NCBI GenBank assembly: GCA_001936135.1
Contig: CP012814.1
Location: 1,384,774 to 1,448,773 of the forward strand
Direction: 5' to 3'
DNA from: Saccharomycopsis fibuligera x Saccharomycopsis cf. fibuligera
Taxonomy: Eukaryota > Ascomycota > Saccharomycetes > Ascoideales > Saccharomycopsidaceae
Length of the DNA stretch: 64,000 nt
In this document: piece by piece, positions 1 to 11,338 of the stretch
Numbering within the stretch: the stretch's first letter is position 1
How the letters are laid out: each line of letters starts with the position of its first letter
Position numbers and translations under genes: made by a program
Notes under the pieces: generated by a model
The model's input: only the letters and a program-made list of their open reading frames with translations
Told to the model about the DNA's origin: nothing
Databases searched by the model: none

Positions 1-344
1 AAGGAAAAACAGAAACAAAAAACAGAAAAACCGTCAAAGTCATCAACTGAAACACACTAAACACCAGACACTCAACACACAGCAACCTCAGCAGCTACAA
101 CAGCAGACAATATCAATAGCTTTCGTTCAAGTAGAAGCACCGTTTCAAGTGAAATAACATCAAGAACGTCAAAAAACTTCAGTATCATTCACTCGGCTGT
201 GATATCTACTATCAGCACTATCATTATCATTATCATTATTGACTCTTTAAGCTCTGTTTTGATATAATAATCAATACTGGCCTACATTAAAGTGAAGCTA
301 TCTGAAACTAATATATTGTTATCTTTCTTGTTAACTGAATAGTC
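1..344 (+). promoter_or_regulatory. upstream region / 5' UTR of the Edc1-like gene
   Basis: No ORF is supported here. The stretch is A-rich with CA-rich phrases and a short ATC/ATT trinucleotide run near 220-240, as expected of a yeast promoter and long 5' leader. It ends at the ATG at 345. The window edge cuts whatever lies further upstream. Confidence 0.4.
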
Positions 345-1460
345 ATGTCTGACAAAATGAGTATACCCACTCTTCCAAACGGCCAACCTGTGAATTTTGG
401 ATTTGGCAACAAGGGTAATAATAGCAACGGCAAGAGTAATCAAAAAAAGAAGTCGAACAACAACAATAATAACAATAGTAGTAACAGCAATAGCACGAGT
501 TCAAAGAAGAAGTCTTTAAATCATAATAGTACCAACAATATTAAAGAAAGTAACGGTAACCATCGCAGACATAAATCAAATAATGCTGACTCAAACCAGA
601 ACAATAAGTCAAAGAAACAAAATAATGTACGTTCCAAAGACACCAACAACAATAGTAGTAACCCTAATCGCAGCAGTCAGGATAATGGAAACGTTTCTAG
701 CGGTTCTAACAATTCTAATGGTCCACTCAAATCTGACGAGAGTGGATCTTATGCTGGATCTTCTTTCCATGTTTCCCAGCCAAAGTTGAGCGATTTGCCA
801 AAACCTTCATTTGGAAGCAAACCTGCTCCAAACAGCGGCAGTAGTAGCCATAGTCATGCTGAATCAGGAGCCCCGGTTGGTGCCGTTAAGGTTACTTTTG
901 ACCAACTTCTTGGCACAACTAGTAACAGCAATAACAACCTGCCTCAAGTGACTCATCAACAACTACATTCACATACCCAACAACATCAGCCCCCTATAGC
1001 AAATTATAGTCATCACCAGCATCAGCACCAGAACCAGCACTATCAGAATTATCATCCTGCCCAAATTGCTCTTCCTCCTGGTGCTGCTCCTGGCGCTGCT
1101 ATTCCAGTTGGGTTTCCGCAGTTTAACAGCACATATCCACCCTCTCCAGGCCCCCGAACAAATGTTGTTCCACCAGTGGGTTTTTATCCAGCGCCACCAC
1201 CACCGCCTCATCAGTATTATCAGCCTCCATTACCATACCCAGCACCACAAACTGCGGGCCATCAGCTTGTATATCAACTGCCTAATCATGCTGTTGGACC
1301 TCAAATACCAGCGGGAATCCCTAATGGTGGCTATTTTCCCAATGGAAATAGCTGCAATTATAGTCCAGTTTCTACCCATGGTGTTGTGGCTAATACTGCT
1401 TCTCCAGTTAACGCAAATCAAGATATTGCCAGTGAGTTAAAGAGACAATTAAACATATAA
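345..1460 (+). CDS. Edc1/Edc2-like enhancer of mRNA decapping (PNRC-type motif protein)
   Basis: A 371-residue, largely disordered protein. Residues about 20-130 are rich in Asn, Ser and Lys; residues about 195-240 are Gln/His-rich; residues about 240-310 are Pro-rich. The recognisable element is at residues 136-156: YAGSSF, then LPKPSF from residue 151. This matches the short proline-rich motif by which Edc1/Edc2 and vertebrate PNRC proteins bind the Dcp1 EVH1 domain to stimulate Dcp2 decapping. The C-terminus ends in a short charged helix-like tail (ELKRQLNI). Saccharomyces Edc1 and Edc2 are much shorter (under 200 residues), so this is an expanded form, which is common in N/Q-rich CTG-clade proteomes. 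The start is the first in-frame ATG. The role as a cytoplasmic decapping activator is inferred from this single motif; another Dcp1-binding protein is possible. Confidence 0.6.
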   Translation: MSDKMSIPTLPNGQPVNFGFGNKGNNSNGKSNQKKKSNNNNNNNSSNSNSTSSKKKSLNHNSTNNIKESNGNHRRHKSNNADSNQNNKSKKQNNVRSKDTNNNSSNPNRSSQDNGNVSSGSNNSNGPLKSDESGSYAGSSFHVSQPKLSDLPKPSFGSKPAPNSGSSSHSHAESGAPVGAVKVTFDQLLGTTSNSNNNLPQVTHQQLHSHTQQHQPPIANYSHHQHQHQNQHYQNYHPAQIALPPGAAPGAAIPVGFPQFNSTYPPSPGPRTNVVPPVGFYPAPPPPPHQYYQPPLPYPAPQTAGHQLVYQLPNHAVGPQIPAGIPNGGYFPNGNSCNYSPVSTHGVVANTASPVNANQDIASELKRQLNI

Positions 1461-1996
1461 TTTTGGCATGCGTTGTCAAGTGTTTTCTCAGACAATTTTA
1501 ATTCACTTTTTACTTTTTTTTTCTTTTCTTTTTTTTCCTTCATTCAATTTATCATTTTTCTATTTTATTGTTACTTTTTTTTTGAAAATTTTTTTATTCA
1601 ATTTTATAACTTACCCCTTCTGTCTTCTTTTTTTTTGATCTTCTAATTTTTCCTTTATCTTCTTTTCAATCTTTTTCTCTGGTTTAAAGGTTTTGGTTTT
1701 TTTTTTTTTTTTTTTTCATTTTTTTGCCTTTTCCCCTGTTTTATTATTATTTACTGATATTGATATTACCATGACTATTATCACTACTGTTTATGTGACT
1801 TCGCTACTCCTGCATTTTGATTATTTTTCAAATGTTGCTTGATTTTGGTTTTGATGACCATAAATTTTGTTTTAACGACTTTTACCAACATGATTTATTT
1901 TTGTTCTTTTATCTATTTGGTTACTCTACCCTACATTTTCCCTTGTTTTCCTCTCGTCTTCATCCTTTTGTACTTCTTCATCTCCATCCTTTCTAT

Positions 1997-1999
<3 letters not shown>

Positions 2000-2030
<31 letters not shown>
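2000..2030. repeat. poly(T) tract, 31 nt
   Basis: An uninterrupted run of 31 T residues read directly from the sequence, in the 3' flank of the Edc1-like gene. Long poly(dA:dT) tracts exclude nucleosomes and are length-unstable. Confidence 0.95.
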
Positions 2031-2267
2031 CTAGATCTCAAAGCTTGTGGTTTTGTTACGTTACTATAAGTTTTTAAAAAAAAAGTTCGGTGAACTTTGT
2101 TAATTGGTTGAACATCTTTTACAATATTTTGTAGTGACTATAGTGGTATATTACAGAGATAAAATAACGATTTCTTCAAAGACGAGTATAGTATTATGAT
2201 ACCAGCCAAACTGCTGTTGTCATCATAATTAAACATGTGCACAACTTGGTCCATATATTTACTGCTA

Positions 2268-2367
2268 CAAAAACAAAAACAAAAAAAAATAAAAATAAAA
2301 AAATACAACAAATAAAAAAAATAAAAAAAAATAAAAAAATACAACAAATAAAAAAAAGAAAAAAAAA
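2268..2367. repeat. A-rich low-complexity block with internal duplication
   Basis: About 100 bp of A runs broken by single C, T or G. The phrase ATACAACAAATAAAAAAA occurs twice about 35 bp apart, so the block probably grew by local duplication. No coding potential is seen on either strand apart from low-complexity Phe-rich frames. Confidence 0.8.
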
Positions 2368-3358
2368 CACACACTAGTTGTGACCTTGTAACTCGTCCAG
2401 TCTTTATATACTACAGTACTATTGTATTATTGTTGAAATATTATGAATGCCATCTTTTAAAACTGTTTAACCAAAATGTTCACCGGATGAAAAATAATAA
2501 ACGAAATTATCATAAAATTATTCAAAAGTTGTTTTCAAAGAAAAGCATATTTGGAGCTGCTTTATAGGGTATATCCTATTAAAGTAACCATAACGCAAAT
2601 CCAGAAAAAATGGCCGCAAAAAAAGCTCGTCTGTAAATCATAAATTGTGTACTGAAAAAATAACATACAGAATGTAATGTAAAATAATAGCCTTTTAAAA
2701 GTTTTGAAAATTTAAGTAAAGGACAGTTATCGGATAAACTAATCTGGCGCCAAAGTCTAAACTTTATGCAATGGTATGATGCTTCTTTGTTTGTTGGTTT
2801 GTTTCAAAAGCCCGGCTATTATGATATTAGTTGTCGTTGCTTTGGCATTTTGGTTGCGTCTGCAGGTAGCGGAGCCTCTTTAGCGATCGCTGCATATCAA
2901 ACATTTTGTCAAACATTTTCCCGCGAAATATTATCTAATATTGCTGGTTTCAAAATATTTGACTTTGCAATTTTGTAGCACATTGGGTATACCACTAAAT
3001 CTTTTGAGGTCGTCGGTGAGGTAACTAAGCTTAGTTAACAAGCTAATGTGTTCTAGCCCAGAGCGTCGTTTCCATTGCTTGGCGTTTTTTTTTGATTTAC
3101 GAGGAGTTTTTTCAACATTGCAGCAGCTGCTAGCAGATATTATTTGCCTAGACTATATTATACTGGTTGAGGAAAAGTATCATTTACCAGATTTTAGAAA
3201 ATGATATTCCTGATTTTGTTTGAAGTATGACTTTATATTACAGCAAATGAGCAAATTGGAAGTATAAGAGGAGATAAGAGGCATGGATAATTTTATTGAT
3301 GATTATGGTTTAAAACTTCTTTAGTTTCCAGTGATATCACAAAGACAACTAACTCGAT

Positions 3359-4246
3359 TTGTCCATAAGTAAAAAACCGAATTCAAAACAAAAAAACTCT
3401 TCAAACATTATCACATCCGCTGTCCTTGAAGCCCTTACCATTGCTCTTTTAAGTTTTTCACCACCAACTTTAGTCGATGCTGCTCCAGTAGCATCACCAC
3501 AACAATCACAGACCATCTCAAGAAGCAAACATGGCTCCATATCCAGCGAAAAATATCTTGACTATGGAATTCAAAGAATTTCAGATATCCATATATCGAA
3601 TTAACCTTATGTAACAATAAACAGAAAGTTCCAGTGACCCTTGATACTTCTGATCCGATAGTTTGGGTTCCTTGTGAAAATACCAAATATATTGGCCGAG
3701 AACGGAGCGGAATCCCAAAATCTAAGGTTTTGCAAACTTCAGAGACTTATTTAAGTTCTTTTCAGTCAACAGTGAAAAGTCCAAAATACCTTGGAAACCA
3801 ATATGCAAATAATTTGATTAGAGGATATAAGCTTTATTTTGGTGAGGGGGATAAAGTTAGGATGGTAGCAAATGTTGGATACCCATAAACACTACAATGA
3901 CTTCTGGGGTGCTTGGTATGAAACTGATCAAGCTGCAAGTACTTTAAAGTATGTTTCTCTTCAAAGTAACACGCATAATAAAGTGGATGCAATGGTGTTT
4001 GATTTCTCCGGTACTAAAATCACAATACCTGGATCATACTCAATAGGTAAAGTCAAAGCTAATAATGAAGCAGGGTATATGTGTTTTTGGAATGTTTTAC
4101 CCCATAAATCGAATGAACCAATTCTTGGCGCTCCATTTTTCGAAGCTATTATTGCAAATTTCGATTTTGATAAGAGAGAAATTGGAGTGGCTAATACCAA
4201 AGACGCTTTAAACGATTATAAAACAGAGAAGAACTATTCTAGCTAG
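3359..4246 (+). pseudogene. secreted aspartyl protease (SAP/yapsin-type) relic
   Basis: Three frame-shifted pieces resemble a secreted aspartyl protease. The first (3359-3604) carries a hydrophobic leader-like stretch and a pro-region but lacks an initiating ATG. The second (about 3570-3888) contains VTLDTSDPIVWVP, the position of the first active-site motif: DTG is now DTS and the following SS is lost. The third (3872-4246) matches the family C-terminus, including an ILGAPFF segment where active enzymes have ILGD-FLR. The middle of the protein, including the second catalytic DTG/DSG loop and the flap region, is absent. There are at least two frame breaks plus a large internal deletion, so it is a non-functional copy. 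Family membership is clear; the subfamily is not. Confidence 0.8.
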
Positions 4247-5597
4247 TTGCAAAGTTAACTTAGTTTACCATAACATTATTATTTTTTCTTCTGGAATTAT
4301 TCACTTTATCTTGCATATCTCAATTACTTATATACTATAACACAAATACCAACTGTTTATATCTACATTTATTGACTTTGATGTGTAGCAGTTCCAAACT
4401 TAATAGTTCACATATTGTTTCGTTTTAATTTTAAACTTTCTTATTTGAAATTTTTTTGTCAAGTTTAGCAAGAAACATACTTTCTCGAAACAGGGAAAAG
4501 GTTTCAATCACGCGGATTCTTTCTGTAATAATACGACATGCTCTTATTGAGCATAATTAATTAATGCAGGTTTTGCATTGGTCGGACGTTCTATAGAAGA
4601 GAAACTACAAAAATTTAGGCAACTGTTCTTTACCTTGTATTTCTATTTATAACCCAAAATTCTGATGGTATGTGTACCTATTTTATTTATTTGTAATACA
4701 ATGCCAAATCTGTGCGTCAACTGATGAATAATTTGAACTAATGGTGCCATATAACAATGAGTATAGCTCATATATTTTAAAGATAAGAAACCGATCATGA
4801 TGTTTCCTCAATTGTTATGTTTCATTAAATGATCCAGTAAGTAAGCTTGAAAGTTTCCCGTTGTATCACCGACATGTATGAGTATTAAGGACAAGGAGTA
4901 TGTCATTAGTCACCTAAGCAAACACTGATGTGGTTTTCCAAATGAAAGCCTTTTTTTTTTGGACACAAAGGGTCCATTATCATCACTGGAAGCAACTACC
5001 AGGAAAGTACGGCATCGCTTGGAGCAGCAACATTCAAGAGAACAAGCGACAGCAACTGTACAGAGAATTTTGACGGGGTCTGTCCTCCGAAGGCAGTGGG
5101 GATCAGGGGTGTTGCGACTCGAGAGTGTTGTCAAACTGGGATGCTCGGGGCAGAAAGTGTGGAAGTGCAAGATGTTCAGCAGAGCATATAGTATTACCTC
5201 CTCTACCAAGCCAATGGGCCAGGGCGTTTTGGGAATACGTAATAAGCTGTGTGGCCTTTCACAAATTCTCTTAAATGTCGATCAAAGTGAATATTTGGGT
5301 GAACGCGCATGTTGAGCAATCTGTGTGATATGATATACACGTGATAATCCTTCTGCTAAAATATTTTCTATTTCGATTTGGCGAAGCGTCTTAGCATTTG
5401 AGACATCCAACTGCTATCCTCTTCTCGTCTCTTGTTCTTCTCATCAGTAGTCTTTTAAGACCTACCAATAGCACCCTTATATTCAGATTTTGCTTACTAT
5501 ATTATACATTCGCTCGCTATTTCATCAATTTCTCTATTGCTTTCAAACTCTTTCAATTAGAGGTTAATTCTTTCCAAGACAATCGCTAACTAACAGT
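4247..5597. other. intergenic region between protease relic and PEF1
   Basis: About 1.35 kb. Most of it is AT-rich and featureless. A more GC-rich patch at about 4950-5320 holds a 118-codon frame without family resemblance and without obvious codon bias. The last 250 bp contain a CACGTG core near 5338 and a CT-rich leader typical of a yeast promoter for PEF1. No tRNA was recognised. Confidence 0.5.
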
Positions 5598-7122
5598 ATG
5601 TCTCGCCCAAGAGGAGGCACAGACGAATTAGTGGTACGTATACTTACTCTTCACCATCATCATAATCTTCTTCCGTTTTAGGAAACTGATTCACTACTCG
5701 CCAGCCTGGGCTTGGGTGAGGGGCTTATACTACCACTGCCCGCTCTGATCTCGGCATTGTCAGCATTTTTTTTTTTCTTTTACTCGTTATATAACGAAAT
5801 CATCCTCTTATTTATCGGGTAAAAAAATACTAACAGAAACGTAATAACAGGTGTTTCCTACTCCAAAAGAAGCTTTTGGTAGGGCTGCTCAGCACCAGCG
5901 ACAACAACAACAGCAACAACAATACATGCAACAGGCCAGACAGCAGTCACGACCACAGAGGAAACCACCTCCAGGGGTGCATTCAATGGCTAATGGCCAT
6001 AGCCATGCTCATGTTCAACAACAACACCAGCAGCAGCCATTGCAAAGTCTGGCTACTTATCCACAAACACATACATCGCAAGCTCAGCAATTCAACCCAA
6101 GGCCAATGCCATCAAACTATACCGCACAAGCGGCCATTCCATCAAATGCTAATGGCTACCATCATGGACATCCTCACCAACACCAACAACCGGCTACGGC
6201 TGCTGCTCCTGTTCGTCCTTTACCACAGCAACGAGTACAGCGGGTGGCTCCTGTTCCTCCACCTCTACATCCAGTTCAGCGTACGAGGCAAGCTTCTTCT
6301 CCGATAATCCAACTGCCTGTATCTCCAATGGGCACTACGACACAACAAATCCCACAACAAATGACACTGCCAAGGGCTCAACCAATGACTCAACCGATTG
6401 CTCCACAAATGACTCAACCGGTTTACCAGCAACCAGTTTATTCTTCTCCTTCTGCTGCTGCTCAGCAAATAATCCCACAAGCAACTCAACAACAGCATCA
6501 ATATGTCAATGGATCAATGGATGGTTCTGTTCCATTGTATCAGCAGCAACCTCCTCAAGAAATTCGCCAGCCAAATCCATTAGCTCGTCAGGACACCTCT
6601 GAGGCTGAAAGATTAGAAATGCAACTTCGTGAGCTTTTCAGCAAAGTTGACCGTAATCATTCTGGTGAATTAAGTGAAAAAGAGCTCGCTTTGGCTTTGT
6701 ATAATACTGACAAGACACAATTTCAAGCATCTACCGTTAAGGTAATGATTAAATTGTTTGATAAGGATGGATCTGGTACAATTGATTTCCGCGAATTTTA
6801 CCATTTATGGAATTACATTTCTCATTGGAGAAAAGTGTTTGCCGTGTATGACAAGGATAAAAGTAATACTATTACATTTAGTGAATACCAAGAGACTTTG
6901 AAAAGTTTTGGGTATCGGTTGCCGACGGATACAGTTCTATTTGTTTTCCAAAAATTCAGCCATGGCGGTGGTGGGATTTATTTGAAATTTGATAGCTATG
7001 TTGAAAGTCTTATTTGGCTTCTTAGATGCACTAATTCGTTCAAAAAATTTGATTCACAAGAAACAGGAGTGGCAGTGTTCCCATTTGACAAGTATATTCA
7101 AGAGATTTTGGGGTTCCAGTGA
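5598..7122 (+). CDS. PEF1: penta-EF-hand calcium-binding protein Pef1 (one intron)
   Basis: Exon 1 is 5598-5633 (12 codons, MSRPRGGTDELV). An intron at 5634-5850 has donor GTACGT, a perfect TACTAAC branch site at 5828-5834 and acceptor AACAG. Exon 2 is 5851-7122 and joins in frame, giving 435 residues. The first 255 or so residues are Gln/Pro/His-rich and disordered; the C-terminal third is a penta-EF-hand module. Calcium loops are DRNHSGELSEKE (about 278-289), DKDGSGTIDFRE (about 317-328) and DKDKSNTITFSE (about 346-357), followed by degenerate hands. This matches yeast Pef1/YGR058W and animal ALG-2/peflin, calcium-responsive adaptors; in yeast it is linked to cell polarity and cation homeostasis. 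The family assignment is firm, while cell role is inferred from orthology. The ORF alone would start at a GTG, so the spliced start is preferred. Confidence 0.9.
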
Positions 7123-8113
7123 GCTGGAAGCTGGAAGCGCTAACTTGTTGTTTTCTACTTTACTCTATATTTTATGCTGCTCTAGCTGCTGACTCTTTGT
7201 TACTGTTTGATTTTTCTGAGTCTAACAGTAATTTCGTTAATGAAAAGTGATATTAGCTTACAATATTTTACAAATCTAACGACTTTTGTGGCCTTCATAT
7301 GGTAAAGATGGATTATATTATTAAGCTTTTCCTGTTATATTAACACTTAGTTTTTTACTAGTTATATCTTTTCTTGTTTTTTATTTTTTTTTTTTTCATC
7401 ACGCTAGCTTTTCCATCTGCTTATTTTATATCCTTTATGGTTCATAATCTTTTGCTCTACTATATCATTACCATTAAGTGGTTTTCGTTCCTTTTGATTC
7501 TTTAGATAGTGTCTGATCATGGGAAATTGTTGCACATTGTATTATTGCTTTTTTATTTTACAACTATTGGTTTGTTTTCTATTGGTTTGCTTTCTGTGGG
7601 TTTGTTGCACTTTAATTTTTGGTATGTTGCTAACTAAGTATTGAATTGTAAATATTGAATTTTTTTGTAAATTATGCATCAATAACAATTTAATAACCAT
7701 CATCTATCACAACATTGAATGAAGCTAACAACAGTGCTGTATAATAGTGAAGTTAAGATATTATGTTATCAAGGTCCATTTGTAAAATAAGTATATGAAT
7801 AACCCATCTAATTCCCTCGCAAAACACCTCTGTAACTTCCATTTTAGGAAAGTATTGGTCATAAGTTTACTACGACACTGCCTGAAATTAACTATTTAAC
7901 CAGAAGTAATCACTATTTTCTATTTAGTTTTACTTAGTTAATACATTATCGCTTATTTTACCAAACAGCCTTACTACACCATTATTAAATTTCCAAACTT
8001 TCAAGTTTTGAATGTTTGCTGTCTTTACACTAAACCAGGATGCTGCTCAGTTTCTCAAAGCAACAACAAGCCCCTCACTATTCAAAAATGACGCATCTTG
8101 TTAATGTTTAGCC
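7123..8113. other. intergenic region downstream of PEF1
   Basis: About 1 kb of AT-rich DNA with T-rich segments after PEF1. No gene, RNA or repeat of note was recognised. Confidence 0.5.
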
Positions 8114-8308
8114 ATGATCAGTTATACAGGTAGTATAATCTCAATATTCGCAACTTTTTCTCTTCTATATATAGGTTATAAAGCTCGCAAACCCAATTTA
8201 TACGATTTGATATATATTACATTTACCCCTTTTAAGTTATTGACTGGGTACCATTACCTAGAACCAAAGGAAAACTTTGATCGCTTACAAAACAATAACA
8301 GAGAATAA
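8114..8308 (+). CDS. possible small membrane protein, 64 residues
   Basis: ATG-initiated frame with a hydrophobic segment at residues about 5-24 (SIISIFATFSLLYIGY) followed by a basic and aromatic stretch and a polar tail ending in NNNRE. It lies alone in a 2.2 kb gap between PEF1 and a transporter relic. No family was recognised. It could be a genuine single-pass small protein, one exon of a longer gene, or a chance frame. Confidence 0.25.
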   Translation: MISYTGSIISIFATFSLLYIGYKARKPNLYDLIYITFTPFKLLTGYHYLEPKENFDRLQNNNRE

Positions 8309-8717
8309 ACAGTGAATTTGTCAGCTTATTATTTTATAACGTTTTAATTTAAGTGAGCATCATTTCATTTGAAACTTTCTTAGCATTTTCCCTTTTACAA
8401 TAGGAACCTTTGAACAGTTACGAACGGTCAACGCTTCACCCTTAGCATTCCCCGGCAATATTCTTCTTTTATTTATTAGCTATGTTTATGTTTCTCAAGG
8501 AGAAATTATGCTTATGAAAACAATATGTTGATGACGCTTCTGAGAGAAGATTCAATCATTTGAAAAAAGTGTCAAGACTATATTAGGTGCATTGACACAT
8601 ATTGCCAGTACCGTCGTAGTTTTGAGCTGGTGGTGCCTACGGGTTGCCAAAAACATTAGAATTTTGAGCAACCTAACTTGCATTACAATTTGATTATAGT
8701 ATAGTGAATGAGTTATC

Positions 8718-8752
<35 letters not shown>

Positions 8753-9388
8753 TATTTGTATTCAATTGTTTGTACCCACCAGTTGTGCTTTTGAGGCACA
8801 CCAATTTTTTCTTGCCTTACATACTAGATTTTCTGTTCTATCAAAGTTGGAAAAGAATATTTTGAAAGATCACCACGTGGGCAACTTCGACCATGTCACT
8901 AATTTATAACTAAGTTATAAAACATTTGTGTTGTTGCGCAATATTATAATGGCAGAAACTTACAAGAGGCATTCGATTTCCAAAAGTAGTATTAGTAAGC
9001 ATATAATAAGTATATAAGCAACGATGCCATAGCTAATCTTTTTAAACATGTATGCTTCGCTGAGAATTTTTTTTACATGCTTTTATGCCACAAGACCTAC
9101 ATATTTGTAACAATGAAAGTTCCAGAAATATGCTTGTTCAAGGGCCTAAGCCGAATTGCATTAACATGCTGGTGTATTGTAAAATAGTGTCTATGAGGTT
9201 GATTATTAATGGAAAGCAGACAGTGAATGTTGGACTTAAAAAATATGATGTGCATGGACGCTCATAAAATGTCGAATATTAATCCTTTTGATTATCTTGT
9301 ACCTCTGAATACTAAAATACTGAGTAAGCTAGCTATTTCTGTTTTTACGTTATCCCTAAACATATACCAAAAGTAAAAGAAAAATGAA
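8309..9388. other. gene-free region with poly(T) tract
   Basis: About 1.1 kb without a supported gene. It holds an uninterrupted T31 run at 8721-8751 and a CACGTG E-box core at 8874-8879. A 60-codon frame at 9085-9267 has no recognisable domain. Confidence 0.5.
8721..8751. repeat. poly(T) tract, 31 nt
   Basis: Uninterrupted run of 31 T residues, the same length as the tract at 2000-2030. It lies in a gene-free segment. Confidence 0.95.
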
Positions 9389-10648
9389 AATATTATAGAC
9401 ATCTTCAGAGAAGGTTGTACTATTGTCCCGGACAAATACAGAAGCAAGAGCATTATCTATACTTTCGTACTATTCTGCATGACTTTTGAAAACTTGAATG
9501 TTACTAGCGCTTTAACAACTTCCTTTTTAATTGCTAAACAGTTTGATGCTTCATCCACCACTGTTTCATGGGCGCTATCTGCTTATGCTTTAATATTAGG
9601 AGCTTTTATTATCTTTCTTGGTAAATTAGCCGATGTGATAGGCGTCCATACGGTTTTTTAATGGGTATCTCATCCATATCTATCTTATCCCTCATAACTG
9701 CAGCAATCGAAGATTCTGCAATTAAGATGATTTTATTTTAATCACTTCAAGGTATTTCTGCTGATGCTTATGCCTAGCGGGTATGCTTTAACTGCAAACT
9801 ATTTCCACGAACCGGCATTAGGCAAAACAGTAAGAGGTTTAGCTGTTTCGCTAACTTCAAGTTTTGGTGGTCTCGGGAAAATCCTTGGATATGCATTTTC
9901 TTTAAAAAATATCGGTTATAAAGGGTTTTTCAACTTCACTTTTTCAACATGAGCATTGTGTTCAATTGTGCTTTACTTAATAATCATTCCTGTAAAGGAA
10001 CCGCAGGCTACAAAGATTTGAAATTTAAAAACTTAGACTTTGCTGGAGTGACCATGCTTCTTATTGGTTTACTGCTAATAATTTTTGGGCTCACTGAAGG
10101 TGGTGTTACTTGGAATCCACCAAAGGTCAACGTTACTATTCCAATTGGTGTTGCGTTGATAGTAAAGATGGTATTGCTTGAATTTGTATACTTGAGAAAT
10201 GATAAAGATAAATACCAAAATAAAGTGGTGCTATCTAACGCCAAGTCTGTGGAAGATGATAAACTAAAGAAATGTTAATAATGCCATTGATACTGGAGAC
10301 AATTATGATTGCACATCTCAACACTCTGAAGAGGTAGACTGGAGGCTTTCAGTAAAGTTAATGTTTCCAAAAGAGGCTTTTAACATTAAAAATCTTTTTC
10401 TATATTCTGTGGAGGTAATTTTGATACACTTTTCTTGCATTGGTTCTATGTCAATATTAATCCAGTATCATATATATGCGGACTATTATTCCGCTTTGCT
10501 CTCATCAATCAAAGTGCTTCCAATCTCTTTTGGCCTTGTATTTGGTTGTCTTTGCTTTTCAGAAAAGATAGTAAAATTTACTACAATTAAAGACTTTATC
10601 ATTTTGTCTGCTATGGTCCTACTTGGGTGCTCAATCTGTATATTATAG
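9389..10648 (+). pseudogene. major facilitator superfamily (drug:H+ antiporter, 14-TM type) relic
   Basis: Several overlapping fragments in different frames read as one MFS transporter. A first block ending at 9661 includes the segment GKLADVIGVHTVF, resembling the loop 2-3 signature. A degraded block at 9662-9763 carries in-frame stops. A block at 9764-9952 contains MPSGYALTANYF and a Gly-rich SSFGGLG segment. A block at 9949-10278 carries the mid-protein helices and loop, and a block at 10361-10648 the distal helices. Segment order and spacing fit the DHA2 family (Atr1/Sge1-like exporters). At least three frame breaks and several stops make it non-functional. Confidence 0.8.
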
Positions 10649-11338
10649 CGTCTAATCCTCGTATCTTTAATCAAAGGGATTAGTGACGGCTGATCAGCTT
10701 TTTAGAACTTGCATTATTTTTTGATGAGTGACTTTATCAGTTTCTTCAGTTCATTGATTTCTGTCTATCTGTGTGGGTCAGTGGCTTGCCGCTGCCCTTA
10801 ACCATTTGGAATACTTGATAACATTCAAAAGGTTTTCACTGTGCTTCAAAGAAACAAACTCTGCTTCTTTCTCTGCATTAACCGAGTGTTTCAGTGCTGA
10901 TGTTGGTAATTATCGATTTCTAGTCGGTATAGCCGCTTTCAACTTTGCGTTACTGTAGCATTTTTGGGCCCGTTTGGCCAATTTTCCTCAGAAATAAAGC
11001 TAAAAAGACAGACTCGGGGATACTTAAAGATTACAGATTCAAGTTTATACTTTTATTAGCCAAATCATGAGATTCACACTCTGTAAATTATCATAAAATC
11101 CTGTTCGCCCTTGTTATATATTGAAGCCGGTTCATGTTATGATAATATCCGGGTGACCCTTTAAAAAATAAGAAAATGCTGCGAAGCCGCAGACAGCACG
11201 AACGAGGATGAAGAAGAAGAAGAAGAAAAAAAAAATTCAGTCCAGTATTAGCCATAGTGCCAGAACATAGAAACAACCACAACAACTATAGCATATCCCC
11301 ACTCCTCCCTCCACAGCGTACCTATACAGACCACCACC
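10649..11338. other. intergenic region and eIF3k promoter
   Basis: About 690 bp. The first half shows nothing recognisable. The last 200 bp include a GAAGAAGAAGAAG purine run followed by an A tract (about 11209-11236) and a CA-rich leader, a typical yeast promoter layout for the eIF3k gene. Confidence 0.4.

Larger units (their letters stand above)
1461..3358. other. long intergenic region, homopolymer-rich, no credible gene
   Basis: About 1.9 kb between the Edc1-like gene and a protease relic. It contains T-rich 3' flank, a T20 run (1697-1716), a T31 run (2000-2030) and an A-rich block (about 2268-2367). The small open frames inside the T-rich or A-rich blocks encode only Phe- or Lys-rich strings. 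A 70-codon frame at 2766-2978 shows no family resemblance. Confidence 0.6.

Noticed and set aside
1817-2077. Phe-rich frames of 76-86 codons
   Set aside because: They are produced by T-rich 3' flank and the T31 run.
5001-5020. GGAAAGTACGGC, vaguely like the conserved core of RNase P RNA
   Set aside because: It differs from the conserved GGAAAGTCCGGGC core and no partner P4 strand was found.
10773-10958. 61-codon frame after the transporter relic
   Set aside because: No family resemblance, no ATG context of note, and located in decaying DNA.
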